Position numbers and translations under genes: made by a program
Assembly: GCA_021498095.1 (NCBI GenBank)
Contig: JAIZWK010000001.1
Span: 2,281,666 to 2,345,665, forward strand
DNA length: 64,000 nt
Reading direction: 5' to 3'
DNA from: Candidatus Harpocratesius repetitus
Lineage (GTDB): Archaea > Asgardarchaeota > Lokiarchaeia > Sigyniarchaeales > Promethearchaeaceae
Shown here: positions 30,555-39,797 of the stretch, piece by piece
Position numbering within the stretch: the first letter of the stretch is position 1
Layout: the number at the start of each line of letters is the position of its first letter
The notes under the pieces: generated by a model
Told to the model about the DNA's origin: nothing
The model's input: only the letters and a program-made list of their open reading frames with translations
Databases searched by the model: none

Positions 30555-32504
30555 TTAATTCGTCGGTTGGTTAAGTGCTGATAGATCCAGATCTCGCTCT
30601 AAATGAGTAAAAATTGGATCAACTGGAGTAAAGGGAGGTACTCCTTTTCGCTTTGGATATCTGAGAATACCGAGTGAAAATGGATCAATTCCCATCGCTA
30701 ATCCCAAAAGTTGGGTTATATAGAGCACAGGAATGGAAAATGGTGCAGAAATCTGATCTTTATAGATACTATTAATTTCCATTTGTCCTAAATCGAATTG
30801 TAAATGACAGAATGGGCAGCAATCCACAATAATATCTACTCCTGCTTTTCGCATCGATTCCAATTTGTCTCGAGTAAAGTCTAAAGAGACTTCTTTTTCA
30901 GAACCACGCAAGCCTCCACCTGCGCCACAACACATTAACTTGTCTCTATAATCCACAGAAGTACAACCTGTCAACTCAACTAGTTCATCTAAGAAAGTTG
31001 GTGTTTCAAAATCATCTTTCCATGGCTTATTATGAGTTGGTTTCAAAATGTGGCATCCATAATGTACTGCGACTTTAAGTCCCAGATTTCGAGTTATCAT
31101 TTTTTTAATTTTTTCAATACCTACATCATTATATAAAATCCAAACCAAGTGCTCGGCATCGACAATACCTTTAAATTCTTTTCCTATTTCTTTCAATTTG
31201 CTATTTACGAAATCTCGTTTTTCAGAATTGTGCTTTAATTCAGTGTTAACATCATTTAATGTGCCGTAACAACCATTACACATAATACAAAGATTTCGCT
31301 TAATATCTTCAGCAATCGTTATATTTCTTGCGCCTAATGTAAGCCATGTATCAATATCAAATGAACGGAATACTCCTGGTGCAGGGCAGCACCCTGCTCC
31401 TTCTAACTCGACAACCCCAACTTTTAATGCATTTAATACGCTACGAGTAGCCGCATCAATGAAAGGGTAGCGATTAGGAATAACACATCCAAGGTACATT
31501 GCTACATTTACACCTTCTGGGTTCTCTTTTAGCATATTGTTTAAATTATTTTTTAACCATTCCGCTCCATGGGTTGTATAATTTTGTAATTGTTTTTTCC
31601 AAGGCCATAAGGTTGGATCTAATTTACGAACTTCATCAAAGGCTTTCTTTGCTTCTTCCAGTTGATCTTGAGTCCAGTAAAGAATGGCTAAGTTTAACCA
31701 AGTTATGGAATTTACCTTTTTTGAATTTGATTCAGTATAATCAATAATTTTCTTAAGAGCAACTTCTGCATATGATATTTCTCCTAATCGAAATTGTGCT
31801 AAGGCGATATTATTCCATAAGGCTTGGAAATTGATAAAATTGATTGGATCAAAAACAGGATGATCTTCAAGTAAGGTGAATTCATTAAGAGCATTTTGAT
31901 ATAAACCTTTCTGTGCTTCTATTGTACCTAAAAAGAAAGATATATATGCCCAGATTTTTGATTTGGAATATAATTTGTTATTCTTATTTTTTATTTCTTT
32001 TCCAACATTCTTTTTTATTCCATCTTTTTTATTCTTCACGTTTGTTTCTTGTTTTAAAATTTCCTTTGCTTCGTTTAGAAATTTTTCTGCGTAGTATATT
32101 TCATGGCGTTTAAAATGCAGAAATCCTAAATAGAAGAGAATTTCGGGAGATCCTGGAGAAAATTTATTCGCACTGGTGAGATAAAATAGTGCTTTTTCAA
32201 AACCATTACACATCAGATGGACTTTTGCTAATCCTATTAAAGCTTCGATGTTTTTTCCATCTAACTTAAGTGCTTCATAATAATGATTATTGGCATCACG
32301 GTAATTCTCCAATATAAGAGCCAAATATCCCCTCTTCAAATATCCAAGAATATTGGTAGGATCTTTCTCAATCATCTTCTCAAAATAATAGCGCGCTTCG
32401 AGATATTTTTTCTGCTCAATATAGAGATCTCCAAGTTCGGAAAGATCTTCAATTGATTCTGCATATCTTCGAAGATGAAGGATTTTTTTATCTACTTCTT
32501 CCAT
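30555..32504 (-). CDS. hdrB: TPR-HdrB fusion, heterodisulfide reductase subunit B
   Basis: About 650 residues in two parts. Residues about 10-330 are TPR-like helices with repeats such as YIEQKKYLEARYYFEKMIEKDPTN. The C-terminal 330 residues are HdrB with two CCG domains: C-x(n)-CC in ELEGAGCCPAPG then CIMCNGCYG, and HYGCHILKP, CCGAGGG, CPFCHLQFD. HdrB's CCG sites hold the noncubane clusters that split a heterodisulfide. TPR domains bind proteins, so the fusion may dock other Hdr subunits. Free-standing HdrB is usually about 300 residues. ATG 32504 is preferred over GTG 32516; the choice does not change the domains. Confidence 0.83.
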   Translation of the reverse strand: MEEVDKKILHLRRYAESIEDLSELGDLYIEQKKYLEARYYFEKMIEKDPTNILGYLKRGYLALILENYRDANNHYYEALKLDGKNIEALIGLAKVHLMCNGFEKALFYLTSANKFSPGSPEILFYLGFLHFKRHEIYYAEKFLNEAKEILKQETNVKNKKDGIKKNVGKEIKNKNNKLYSKSKIWAYISFFLGTIEAQKGLYQNALNEFTLLEDHPVFDPINFINFQALWNNIALAQFRLGEISYAEVALKKIIDYTESNSKKVNSITWLNLAILYWTQDQLEEAKKAFDEVRKLDPTLWPWKKQLQNYTTHGAEWLKNNLNNMLKENPEGVNVAMYLGCVIPNRYPFIDAATRSVLNALKVGVVELEGAGCCPAPGVFRSFDIDTWLTLGARNITIAEDIKRNLCIMCNGCYGTLNDVNTELKHNSEKRDFVNSKLKEIGKEFKGIVDAEHLVWILYNDVGIEKIKKMITRNLGLKVAVHYGCHILKPTHNKPWKDDFETPTFLDELVELTGCTSVDYRDKLMCCGAGGGLRGSEKEVSLDFTRDKLESMRKAGVDIIVDCCPFCHLQFDLGQMEINSIYKDQISAPFSIPVLYITQLLGLAMGIDPFSLGILRYPKRKGVPPFTPVDPIFTHLERDLDLSALNQPTN

Positions 32505-32516
32505 AATAATTCTCAC

Positions 32517-32952
32517 TAATTACGAAAAACAATAAGTTAATTTTCGTAGGATAATATTCATCTGGCGCTAATCACTATTTAAGATTTTTTTTATTGGATT
32601 ATGGAATTTTGAGTGAAATTCGTGTGAAATTCTAAAATGCTGAATGTAGCTTTTTTTTAGGAAGATTTTGATCACTTTTCGAAAGAGAATTTAACAATTC
32701 AAGTAAAAATAAATGAATTATTCAGATAATCGTACTTTTCTTGGAGTTAGCGAATGAACCTCAAATTAAGTTATGTTTTTCACCAAATCCAATAAATGAA
32801 GCTTTTTAAACATTCATTTTAACACTACACCATCAAATACCCATTTTAATTTCATGTTGCCTATTTGCATGGATTTAAAATAAAAACACCATTTTCATGA
32901 TTTCTTGTGGTATGAATAAGGTGTTTTTCTCACTCTCATGAGGGAAATAAAT
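32517..32952. other. Divergent hdrB/hdrC intergenic region
   Basis: About 435 bases between the divergent HdrB-fusion and HdrC-like genes. It holds promoter-like AT boxes and the hairpin at 32882-32928. I see no gene. Confidence 0.4.
32882..32928 (+). promoter_or_regulatory. Long inverted repeat before the HdrC-like gene
   Basis: AAAAACACC at 32882-32890 pairs with GGTGTTTTT at 32920-32928, and an inner TTCAT at 32894-32898 pairs with ATGAA at 32912-32916, with a 3x3 internal loop between. This is 14 paired bases with a 13-base apical loop. It ends 24 bases before ATG 32953 and could be an operator or an mRNA hairpin. Confidence 0.45.
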
Positions 32953-33831
32953 ATGGAAAAAATCCAACGGAACATTATTGTTCACATTTCGGATATTATC
33001 AGCGAAGAAATAATAAAAGACGAGGCAATGGCTTTTGTCAGGGCATGTTTTCAATGTGGGACTTGCTCTGGAGGCTGTCCATCTGGACGTAGAACTGCAA
33101 TTCGTACTCGTCAAATTATTCGTCGGGTAATTTTAGGATTGGAAGAAGTGCTTTCTTCTGATGATATCTGGCTCTGCAGTACGTGTTATACATGTTTTGA
33201 AAGATGTCCAAGAAGTATACCTGTTACTGACATAATTATCAAATTGCGAAATTTAGCCACTCAACGAGGATATATGAAACCCCCACATAAAGCAGTTACT
33301 CATATTTTAGCTGATACAGGCCATGGTGTTCCGTTGGGAACGCAAAAAGGTGGTGAACCGAATAATTGGAGTCAATTACGGGCATCATATGGCTTACCGG
33401 ACATTCCTCCAACAACACACAGTCACCCAGAAGCTGTTAAAGATATTCAGATATTGATGCACGCTACGAATTTTGATAAATTGGTTGATTGGAAACCAAA
33501 AAATACCGAACTGAAGCCAAAGGTTAATGAGAAAAGTGAAGAAAAAAGTGAGGGAAAAAATGAGGGAGAAAGTAAGGTAAAAAGAAAAGCAAAATCAAAA
33601 TCAAAATCCCAATCAAAAGTCAAAGAAGAACTTAAACCTAAAAAAGAAGTAGAAATCAAAAAAGAACTTGAGATCAAAACAGATTCCCAAACCAAAACCG
33701 AATCCAATATCAAATCTGAATCTGAAACAAAGAAAACAAGCACAAATAAAAAAACTGTGACAAAAAAGAAAAAGGGTTTAAAGAAAAAATTAAAAAAAAC
33801 CCGAATTTCCAATAAAAACAAAAAAAAGTAA
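32953..33831 (+). CDS. hdrC: HdrC-like [4Fe-4S] protein with lysine-rich tail
   Basis: Two [4Fe-4S] sites lie in the first 100 residues: CFQCGTCSGGCPSG and CSTCYTCFERCP, the pattern of heterodisulfide reductase subunit C, which wires HdrA to HdrB. Residues about 190-290 form an unusual Lys/Glu/Ser-rich, low-complexity tail ending in a run of Lys (KKKLKKTRISNKNKKK). HdrC is normally 150-190 residues, so the tail adds about 100. It may bind acidic partners or membranes. ATG 32953 is chosen because GAGGG sits seven bases before it; ATG 32938 is also possible. No recognisable upstream gene overlaps. Confidence 0.78.
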   Translation: MEKIQRNIIVHISDIISEEIIKDEAMAFVRACFQCGTCSGGCPSGRRTAIRTRQIIRRVILGLEEVLSSDDIWLCSTCYTCFERCPRSIPVTDIIIKLRNLATQRGYMKPPHKAVTHILADTGHGVPLGTQKGGEPNNWSQLRASYGLPDIPPTTHSHPEAVKDIQILMHATNFDKLVDWKPKNTELKPKVNEKSEEKSEGKNEGESKVKRKAKSKSKSQSKVKEELKPKKEVEIKKELEIKTDSQTKTESNIKSESETKKTSTNKKTVTKKKKGLKKKLKKTRISNKNKKK

Positions 33832-34021
33832 AAAGTAAAAAATAGCTTAAACTTCGAAATTCTAAAGAATATTGTCCAATACTGCTAAATCATAAGAATT
33901 CGTGTTTGAATTAAGAAAAAAACTTCAATGTCGAATGGATCATTATCCTTCGCTTAAAAAAATAGATCACAATAATAATTTCAATAATATAAATAATTAT
34001 AAAAAATGAGTAGAGTAAACT

Positions 34022-36037
34022 ATGAGTAAATCTAAAATAAATATAATTTCCCCTTCTAATAATTCAGAAAGCACCGAAATTCGCATTGGTGTTTATCTCT
34101 GCCATTGTGGGGTTAATATAGGCGGTGTTATCAACATGGATGAAATGGTTAAATTTGCTCAGAAACTTCCAAATGTTGTAATAGCACGCCAGTATAAATT
34201 CTACTGTTCTGATAACGGACAAGCTGAAATTGCTCGCGATATTCGTGATGGATTAGTTAATCGCGTTGTGGTTGCTGCTTGTAGTCCCCGCATGCATGAA
34301 AGTACTTTTCGGCGCGTTTTAGTTGATGAGGGTTTAAACCCATTTTATTTTGTCCAAGCAAATATTCGAGAACATGCCACTTGGGTAAATATGAATGATC
34401 CTGCTGGTGCCCAACGAATTGCCCAAGATCATGTTCGTATGCAAGTGGCAAAAGCAAGAGAGCTCCGCGCCTTGAAACCACAAAAAGTCATGGTAAAGCC
34501 ATCTGCTTTAATTATCGGCGCAGGTATTGCTGGAATTAATACTGCGTTAGATTTGGCAAATCAAGGTTTTCATGTATATTTAGTTGAAAAAGAACCGACT
34601 ATTGGGGGTCATATGGCACAATTGGATAAAACTTTTCCCACAATGGACTGTTCTTCATGTATTCTTACTCCAAAAATGGTCGAAATTTCACGTAATCCTA
34701 ACATAACAGTTATGGCTTATTCAGAAATAGAACATGTAGATGGATATGTTGGAAATTTTCAAGTGCAAATTCGAAAGAAGGCTCATTATGTGGATCAACT
34801 GAAATGCACAGGCTGTGGGGAATGTGCCCAACATTGCCCTGTTTCTGTTGGAAATGAATTTGATTTGGGACTCAGTCATAGAAAAGCCATTTATATTCCA
34901 TTTCCTCAAGCTGTTCCCGGATTGTATACTATTGATATGGAGCATTGCATAAAATGTGGCATTTGTGCATCTACCACCGTTTGTGAACCTCAAGCCATAA
35001 ATTTTGATGATCAAGATGAAATTGATACAATTGAAGTCGGAACCATTATTGTGGCTACCGGATATGATCCAATCGATGTATCTAATCTTGGAAATTATGG
35101 ATATGGTCGATTTGAAAATGTGATTACAGGGCTTGAAATGGAAAGGAATCTTAGCAGTACAGGTCCTAATCTGGGTCATCCTGTGCGTCCTTCAGATGGA
35201 ACTTCCCCCAAGTCGATTGTATGGATTCAATGTGTTGGAAGTCGGGATACTAGAGAAGGTTATCATCCATACTGTAGCCGAGTTTGTTGCATGTATGCGA
35301 TTAAACAAGCCCGGCAGTATAAGGAAAAACATCCTGAAGCTCAATGTTATATATTCTATATAGATATTCGCGCATTCGGTAAGGGCTATGAAGAATTTTA
35401 TGAATTAGCCAGTCATGAATATGGTATCAAATTTATGCGGGGTCGTTTAGCAGAAATTCAAGAAAATCCTGATAAATCGCTGTTAATTCGCGCTGAAGAT
35501 ACATTTCTTGCTCAACCAATTGAAATTAATGTAGACATGGTTGTTCTTTCAATAGGTTTGGAAACTACTCATGATTCTGGTAAAATCGCTTCTATGCTGG
35601 CAATTCAAAAATCCACTGATGGTTTCTTCATGGAAGCTCATCCCAAACTTCGTCCAGTTGATTCTCTTACGGATGGAATATTTATTGCTGGAGTTGCTCA
35701 AGGACCAAAAGATATTCCAGATGCTGTTTCTCAAGCAAAAGGTGCTGCTGCGGGTGCTGCTATCTTAATGGCAAAAGGGGAGGTGGAAGTGGAGCCATAT
35801 TTTTCAATTGTACAACCTGCTCTCTGTTCTGGTTGTAGATCTTGTATTAATCAATGTCCATTTGGAGCAATTACATTTGATGAAATCTTGCAAATTGCTC
35901 ATATAAATCCAATTAAATGCAAAGGATGCGGAACTTGCGCATCTACTTGTCCATCGAATGCAATTCTTCAAAATCATTTTACAACAAAACAATTAATGGC
36001 TATTATTGATGGTGTTTTAGGAGATTATCAAGTATGA
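34022..36037 (+). CDS. hdrA: Heterodisulfide reductase subunit A (HdrA)
   Basis: 671-residue flavoprotein core of the Hdr complex. It opens with the conserved YLCHCGVNIGG block (C27 and C29), then has the FAD-binding GAGIAG near 165 in IIGAGIAGINT, the CSSCI motif after TMDC, a first ferredoxin-like pair (CTGCGECAQHCP and CIKCGICASTTVC) and a C-terminal 2[4Fe-4S] domain (CSGCRSCINQCP and CKGCGTCASTCP). HdrA is the electron-bifurcating unit that splits electrons between a high-potential acceptor through HdrB and ferredoxin. It ends in an ATGA overlap with the next gene, so the two are co-translated. Confidence 0.93.
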   Translation: MSKSKINIISPSNNSESTEIRIGVYLCHCGVNIGGVINMDEMVKFAQKLPNVVIARQYKFYCSDNGQAEIARDIRDGLVNRVVVAACSPRMHESTFRRVLVDEGLNPFYFVQANIREHATWVNMNDPAGAQRIAQDHVRMQVAKARELRALKPQKVMVKPSALIIGAGIAGINTALDLANQGFHVYLVEKEPTIGGHMAQLDKTFPTMDCSSCILTPKMVEISRNPNITVMAYSEIEHVDGYVGNFQVQIRKKAHYVDQLKCTGCGECAQHCPVSVGNEFDLGLSHRKAIYIPFPQAVPGLYTIDMEHCIKCGICASTTVCEPQAINFDDQDEIDTIEVGTIIVATGYDPIDVSNLGNYGYGRFENVITGLEMERNLSSTGPNLGHPVRPSDGTSPKSIVWIQCVGSRDTREGYHPYCSRVCCMYAIKQARQYKEKHPEAQCYIFYIDIRAFGKGYEEFYELASHEYGIKFMRGRLAEIQENPDKSLLIRAEDTFLAQPIEINVDMVVLSIGLETTHDSGKIASMLAIQKSTDGFFMEAHPKLRPVDSLTDGIFIAGVAQGPKDIPDAVSQAKGAAAGAAILMAKGEVEVEPYFSIVQPALCSGCRSCINQCPFGAITFDEILQIAHINPIKCKGCGTCASTCPSNAILQNHFTTKQLMAIIDGVLGDYQV

Positions 36038-36501
36038 TAAAATCAAAAATTGAAGACAATCCTTCTTCCGAAGTGATTGATAAAGATTTTGAACCATTCA
36101 TATTGGGAATATTCTGTAATTGGTGTACCTATACTGGATGCGATCAAGCAGGTACTTCGAGAATGCAACGCCCTGCAAATTTGCGCGTTATGCGTGTTAT
36201 GTGTAGTGGCCGTGTTGAACCAGAAATGGTTATTGAAGCTTTAAAACGTGGGGCAGATGGTGTTCTTATTGGTGCTTGTCATATCGGGGACTGTCACTAT
36301 GTAAATGGAAACCACAAGACAGTTCGGCGTATGCCGGTTTTAGTAAACCTTATTGAACAATATGGTTTTAATCCTAATCGTGTGTGGTTAAGACATATAT
36401 CAGCATCAGAAGGTGCGGAATTAACTGAAATTGTTAAAGAATATGTGAAAATACTAAAAGAATTAGGCCCCAATCCGTTGAAAAATCAAAAATCAAGATA
36501 A
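36034..36501 (+). CDS. mvhD: MvhD-type iron-sulfur subunit
   Basis: 155-residue delta subunit of the F420-nonreducing hydrogenase family. It carries the cysteine block FCNWCTYTGCDQAG near residues 28-41 and CHIGDCHY later, the sites for a [2Fe-2S]-type cluster. It links an electron donor, usually the MvhAG hydrogenase or a formate dehydrogenase, to HdrA. The ATG overlaps the HdrA stop codon by four bases. No MvhA or MvhG gene is nearby, so its electron donor here is probably something else. Confidence 0.88.
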   Translation: MIKSKIEDNPSSEVIDKDFEPFILGIFCNWCTYTGCDQAGTSRMQRPANLRVMRVMCSGRVEPEMVIEALKRGADGVLIGACHIGDCHYVNGNHKTVRRMPVLVNLIEQYGFNPNRVWLRHISASEGAELTEIVKEYVKILKELGPNPLKNQKSR

Positions 36502-36763
36502 TATTTTTTTAATTTCTTTAATTTGGTGAAAGCACTTTTTTACTATGGTAAAATCTATCTTATCTTGAATAATTGTCAATTTTTCTCGATGTTTTAGAAG
36601 AACCTATCAAAATATTTGCAGATTTTATATTTTTCATTATTCTTACCTAAAATAGTTTGTATGATCTTTATAAGGTGCACAAATAAAAATTCTAATAGTA
36701 AAGCGTATTTTACTACCTATATCATGTGATGAGTGATATCTTTTCTCCACTCACAAACCGGAT

Positions 36764-37849
36764 TTGAGGTGTCGAAAAATAACCGCAGAATCAAAATCGA
36801 ATAATTTATCTTCGAAATTTTTTCATACTCGGGAATTTTTTCCCATTGAAGTAAATTTTGGCGATAAAGAAATTATCAAAATAACCAAGCGCCCGCGCAA
36901 GACTACTACTGAAATTGTTGATATTTATGCAAACGGCTATCATATTGGCATGTTTGTAGGAATTGAACGGGTGGGAAATGAATTAAAATTCGGACCAACA
37001 GGATTAAATAAATCTCATATATATCGAAATATTCTCGATTATGTATTTGTTCGTTTACTAGAATATTTTGGATTGACTGGTGTGGCTCAAATTAGTATTG
37101 ATGTTCCCGAAGATACTGAATTCAAGTCTTTTCTGCTGCAATTAGGATTTATTCCTAAAGATAATCAACTTATACTGGAATTGACTGAAGAAAATTTAAA
37201 AAAATTGATGAATTCTCTCGAAAAACATCCTTTTGAAATAAAATCTCAAGTTGGGCAATTCCAAAATGTAATTTCTTTTAATCTTGATGATCCTGATGAA
37301 AAAACTGTATTAAAAATGGTTGATCATATTGTAGAGAAAATTAAAAACATGGATCCTATCGGGAAAGAATTCTGGGATAACAGAAAAGTTATGCAGTTAA
37401 ATTATTATTTAACTATGGCAGTATTAAATAGAAATCAAATCATTCCCGATGAATTTCTGGAAACAAGCTTGAAAACTATTATTGCATCACTTGATACGTT
37501 TAACCGAGAAGCCTATTTGGAAGAAATATTTGTCGCTTTAGATGGTGGTAAAGCATTTGGTATGGATTATATTCAGAATATTCTTACTAAATTGCAAGAA
37601 TTAGTTCCTGAAGAAATAAAAGTATTGAATAAGGATCATCTACGTGATTGGGTCCAAAAAAACATGCCTGCTTGGATTTTAAGTGATGAAATTGAAAATA
37701 AAGCACGTGAAGAATTAAAAGCTAAATCTCGCTTGAAGTTGGAAGATTTCGGCACATCGATAAAAGATAGCATGAAAGATGTTATAACTGCCCTAATCGA
37801 TCATTATAATGGAGAAAGAATCTTCTTTGGAATGAATAATCGATTATAA
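36764..37849 (+). CDS. Unknown protein, possible GNAT-like N-terminal domain
   Basis: 361 residues. Residues about 50-135 contain a region (VGIERVGNELKFGPTG ... VFVRLLEYFGLTGVAQISIDVPEDTE) that looks like a GNAT acetyltransferase fold with a weak acetyl-CoA loop. The rest is helical and acidic/basic with no recognised family. It lies immediately upstream of the tungsten AOR gene, same strand, about 50 bases away, suggesting co-transcription. The start is uncertain: TTG 36764 opens the frame, and the next in-frame methionine is near residue 61. I do not claim a function. Confidence 0.5.
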   Translation: MRCRKITAESKSNNLSSKFFHTREFFPIEVNFGDKEIIKITKRPRKTTTEIVDIYANGYHIGMFVGIERVGNELKFGPTGLNKSHIYRNILDYVFVRLLEYFGLTGVAQISIDVPEDTEFKSFLLQLGFIPKDNQLILELTEENLKKLMNSLEKHPFEIKSQVGQFQNVISFNLDDPDEKTVLKMVDHIVEKIKNMDPIGKEFWDNRKVMQLNYYLTMAVLNRNQIIPDEFLETSLKTIIASLDTFNREAYLEEIFVALDGGKAFGMDYIQNILTKLQELVPEEIKVLNKDHLRDWVQKNMPAWILSDEIENKAREELKAKSRLKLEDFGTSIKDSMKDVITALIDHYNGERIFFGMNNRL

Positions 37850-37901
37850 AAAAAAAAGGAAATCTATAATAAATAAAAAAGAGTAAAATTTGGTGAAAAT
37901 T

Positions 37902-39788
37902 ATGGTAGAAGGATATACTCAAACTTGTGTACGCATCAATTTAACCACGGGTGAAATTAAAAAAGAAACCTTAAGCCAAGATTTTTGCAAGCAGTACATT
38001 GGTGGCTATGGTTTTGTTACAAAAATATTATGGGATGAATGTCCGAAAGGTGCAGATGCATTTGACCCCCGAAATCCATTTGTAATGGCAATTGGACCGT
38101 TTCCAGGAACAATTGTACCCACTTCATCCAAATACTGTGTAGGTGCAAAATCTCCTTTAACAAGACGAATTGGATTTGCGATCAGTTCTGGATCATGTGG
38201 TGCGCAAATGCGAAGGGCAGGAATTGATTTGATTATTCTTACTGGCAAAGCTCCTGAACCTGTCTTCATTTTCTTCGATGATGATGCTATTAACATCATA
38301 CCGTGTAAGGATACCCTTTGGGGAAAAGATATCTGGACCGTTGAAGAAGAAATTCGCAATATGTATGGTGATCATCGTATTTCTGTTATGGGTATTGGTC
38401 AAGCAGGAGAAAATTTAGCAAAACTAGCTTGCATTACTAATGATAGAGCTCGACAAGCAGGACGAACAGGATTGGGTGCAGTAATGGGCTCAAAAAATGT
38501 TAAAGCAATGGCTTTTCGAGGAACTAAATCCATTAAAGTGGCAAAACCGAAAGAATTTATGGAAAAAGCAAAAGAATTAATTCAATTAGCAAATGGAAAA
38601 GATACTTTAAAATACCGTGATTTAGGCACACCAATAAATGTAATGAAATTTAACGATCTCGGTGTTTTACCAGTAAAAAACTTCCAAACAGGTTATTGGG
38701 ATAAAGCTGATGCAATTTCTGGAGAAACTATGGATGAAAAATGGGTTGTAAAAAAGACTGGATGCAGTCAATGCCCAATTGCTTGTGATCATTTATGTGC
38801 TACCAAACCAGATGATCCAGATTATCCAAACGTCGTTTCAAGTGTAGATTATGAAAGTATTTATGCCCTCGGTTCTGTTTGTTTAATCGATCATTTTCCA
38901 GCTATAATTAAAATGGTTGAAATGTGCGATAAGTACGGAATTGATACCATGACCGGTGGTACCACTTTGGGATTTGCTATTGAAGCTTATGAAAAGGGAT
39001 ATATAACCAAAGAAATGCTCGGAGATAATCCTGTTTATAAAAATGGTCTTCAATGGGGAGATTATAAGGCAGTTGTTCAACTTATTGAAGATATATGCTT
39101 TCGATCAACTCCAGCTGGAGATCTTTTAGCTGATGGTTCACGTGATGCAGCTAAAAAGTTGGGAGGAGACGCTTGGAAATTCTCGTGTGAAATTAAAGGA
39201 ATGGGTATTCCGGGCTATGAATTAAAAGGATTAACTACTGCATCTATTGGGTTTGCTGTCTCACTGAGAGGTGCATGCCATCTTCGAAACGGGTCATATG
39301 GTTATGATATGAAAAAGAAATTCGATCGGAAAAAATACGATGAACTTGACAAACGGGGTCAAGCTTTAGCTGGACAAGATGCCTTTATGGCGATTATTGA
39401 TTCATTAGTTGTGTGTAAATTTACGCGAGGAATATATCACCGTGGTTTACCAGAAATTGCAGAAGTATATGAAATGGTAACTGGTATTCCCATGACTGGT
39501 GAAGAAATCGAACTTGCAGGCCATAGAATTCATGATTTGGCAAAATGTTTCAATATTCGAGAATGTCAAGTAGAAGGAGTTGAACCTATGAGTGAAGATT
39601 CACTTCCATGGCGAAATTTCCATGAACCTAATCTCGATGGACCTACAAAAGGATGGTACAATGATGAAAAAGGATTCTGGGAAGGAATCAAGCAATATTA
39701 TCTTGCCCGTGGATGGGATGAACGTGGTTATCCGAAAGAAGAAACCCTCAAAACTCGAGGCTTAGATTTTGTAATAGGAAAAATTTAG
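37902..39788 (+). CDS. aor: Tungsten aldehyde:ferredoxin oxidoreductase (AOR)
   Basis: Oxidises aldehydes to carboxylic acids with electrons to ferredoxin, using a tungstopterin cofactor. About 628 residues. The N-terminal pterin-binding domain runs from CVRINLTTGEI through the VGAKSPLTRRIGFAISSG and GRTGLGAVMGSKNVKAM blocks. The [4Fe-4S] cysteines are in GCSQCPIACDHLC near residues 288-300, with a further cysteine late in the protein. The AOR is followed by a ferredoxin gene that begins directly after its stop, so the pair forms a unit. It could supply reducing ferredoxin to HdrA, or run in reverse to make aldehydes. Confidence 0.92.
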   Translation: MVEGYTQTCVRINLTTGEIKKETLSQDFCKQYIGGYGFVTKILWDECPKGADAFDPRNPFVMAIGPFPGTIVPTSSKYCVGAKSPLTRRIGFAISSGSCGAQMRRAGIDLIILTGKAPEPVFIFFDDDAINIIPCKDTLWGKDIWTVEEEIRNMYGDHRISVMGIGQAGENLAKLACITNDRARQAGRTGLGAVMGSKNVKAMAFRGTKSIKVAKPKEFMEKAKELIQLANGKDTLKYRDLGTPINVMKFNDLGVLPVKNFQTGYWDKADAISGETMDEKWVVKKTGCSQCPIACDHLCATKPDDPDYPNVVSSVDYESIYALGSVCLIDHFPAIIKMVEMCDKYGIDTMTGGTTLGFAIEAYEKGYITKEMLGDNPVYKNGLQWGDYKAVVQLIEDICFRSTPAGDLLADGSRDAAKKLGGDAWKFSCEIKGMGIPGYELKGLTTASIGFAVSLRGACHLRNGSYGYDMKKKFDRKKYDELDKRGQALAGQDAFMAIIDSLVVCKFTRGIYHRGLPEIAEVYEMVTGIPMTGEEIELAGHRIHDLAKCFNIRECQVEGVEPMSEDSLPWRNFHEPNLDGPTKGWYNDEKGFWEGIKQYYLARGWDERGYPKEETLKTRGLDFVIGKI

Positions 39789-39797
39789 GTGATGATT

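Noticed and set aside
33447..33821. A Phe/Leu/Ser-rich frame antisense to the HdrC-like tail
   Set aside because: It mirrors the Lys/Ser-rich repeat on the opposite strand; low complexity explains it.
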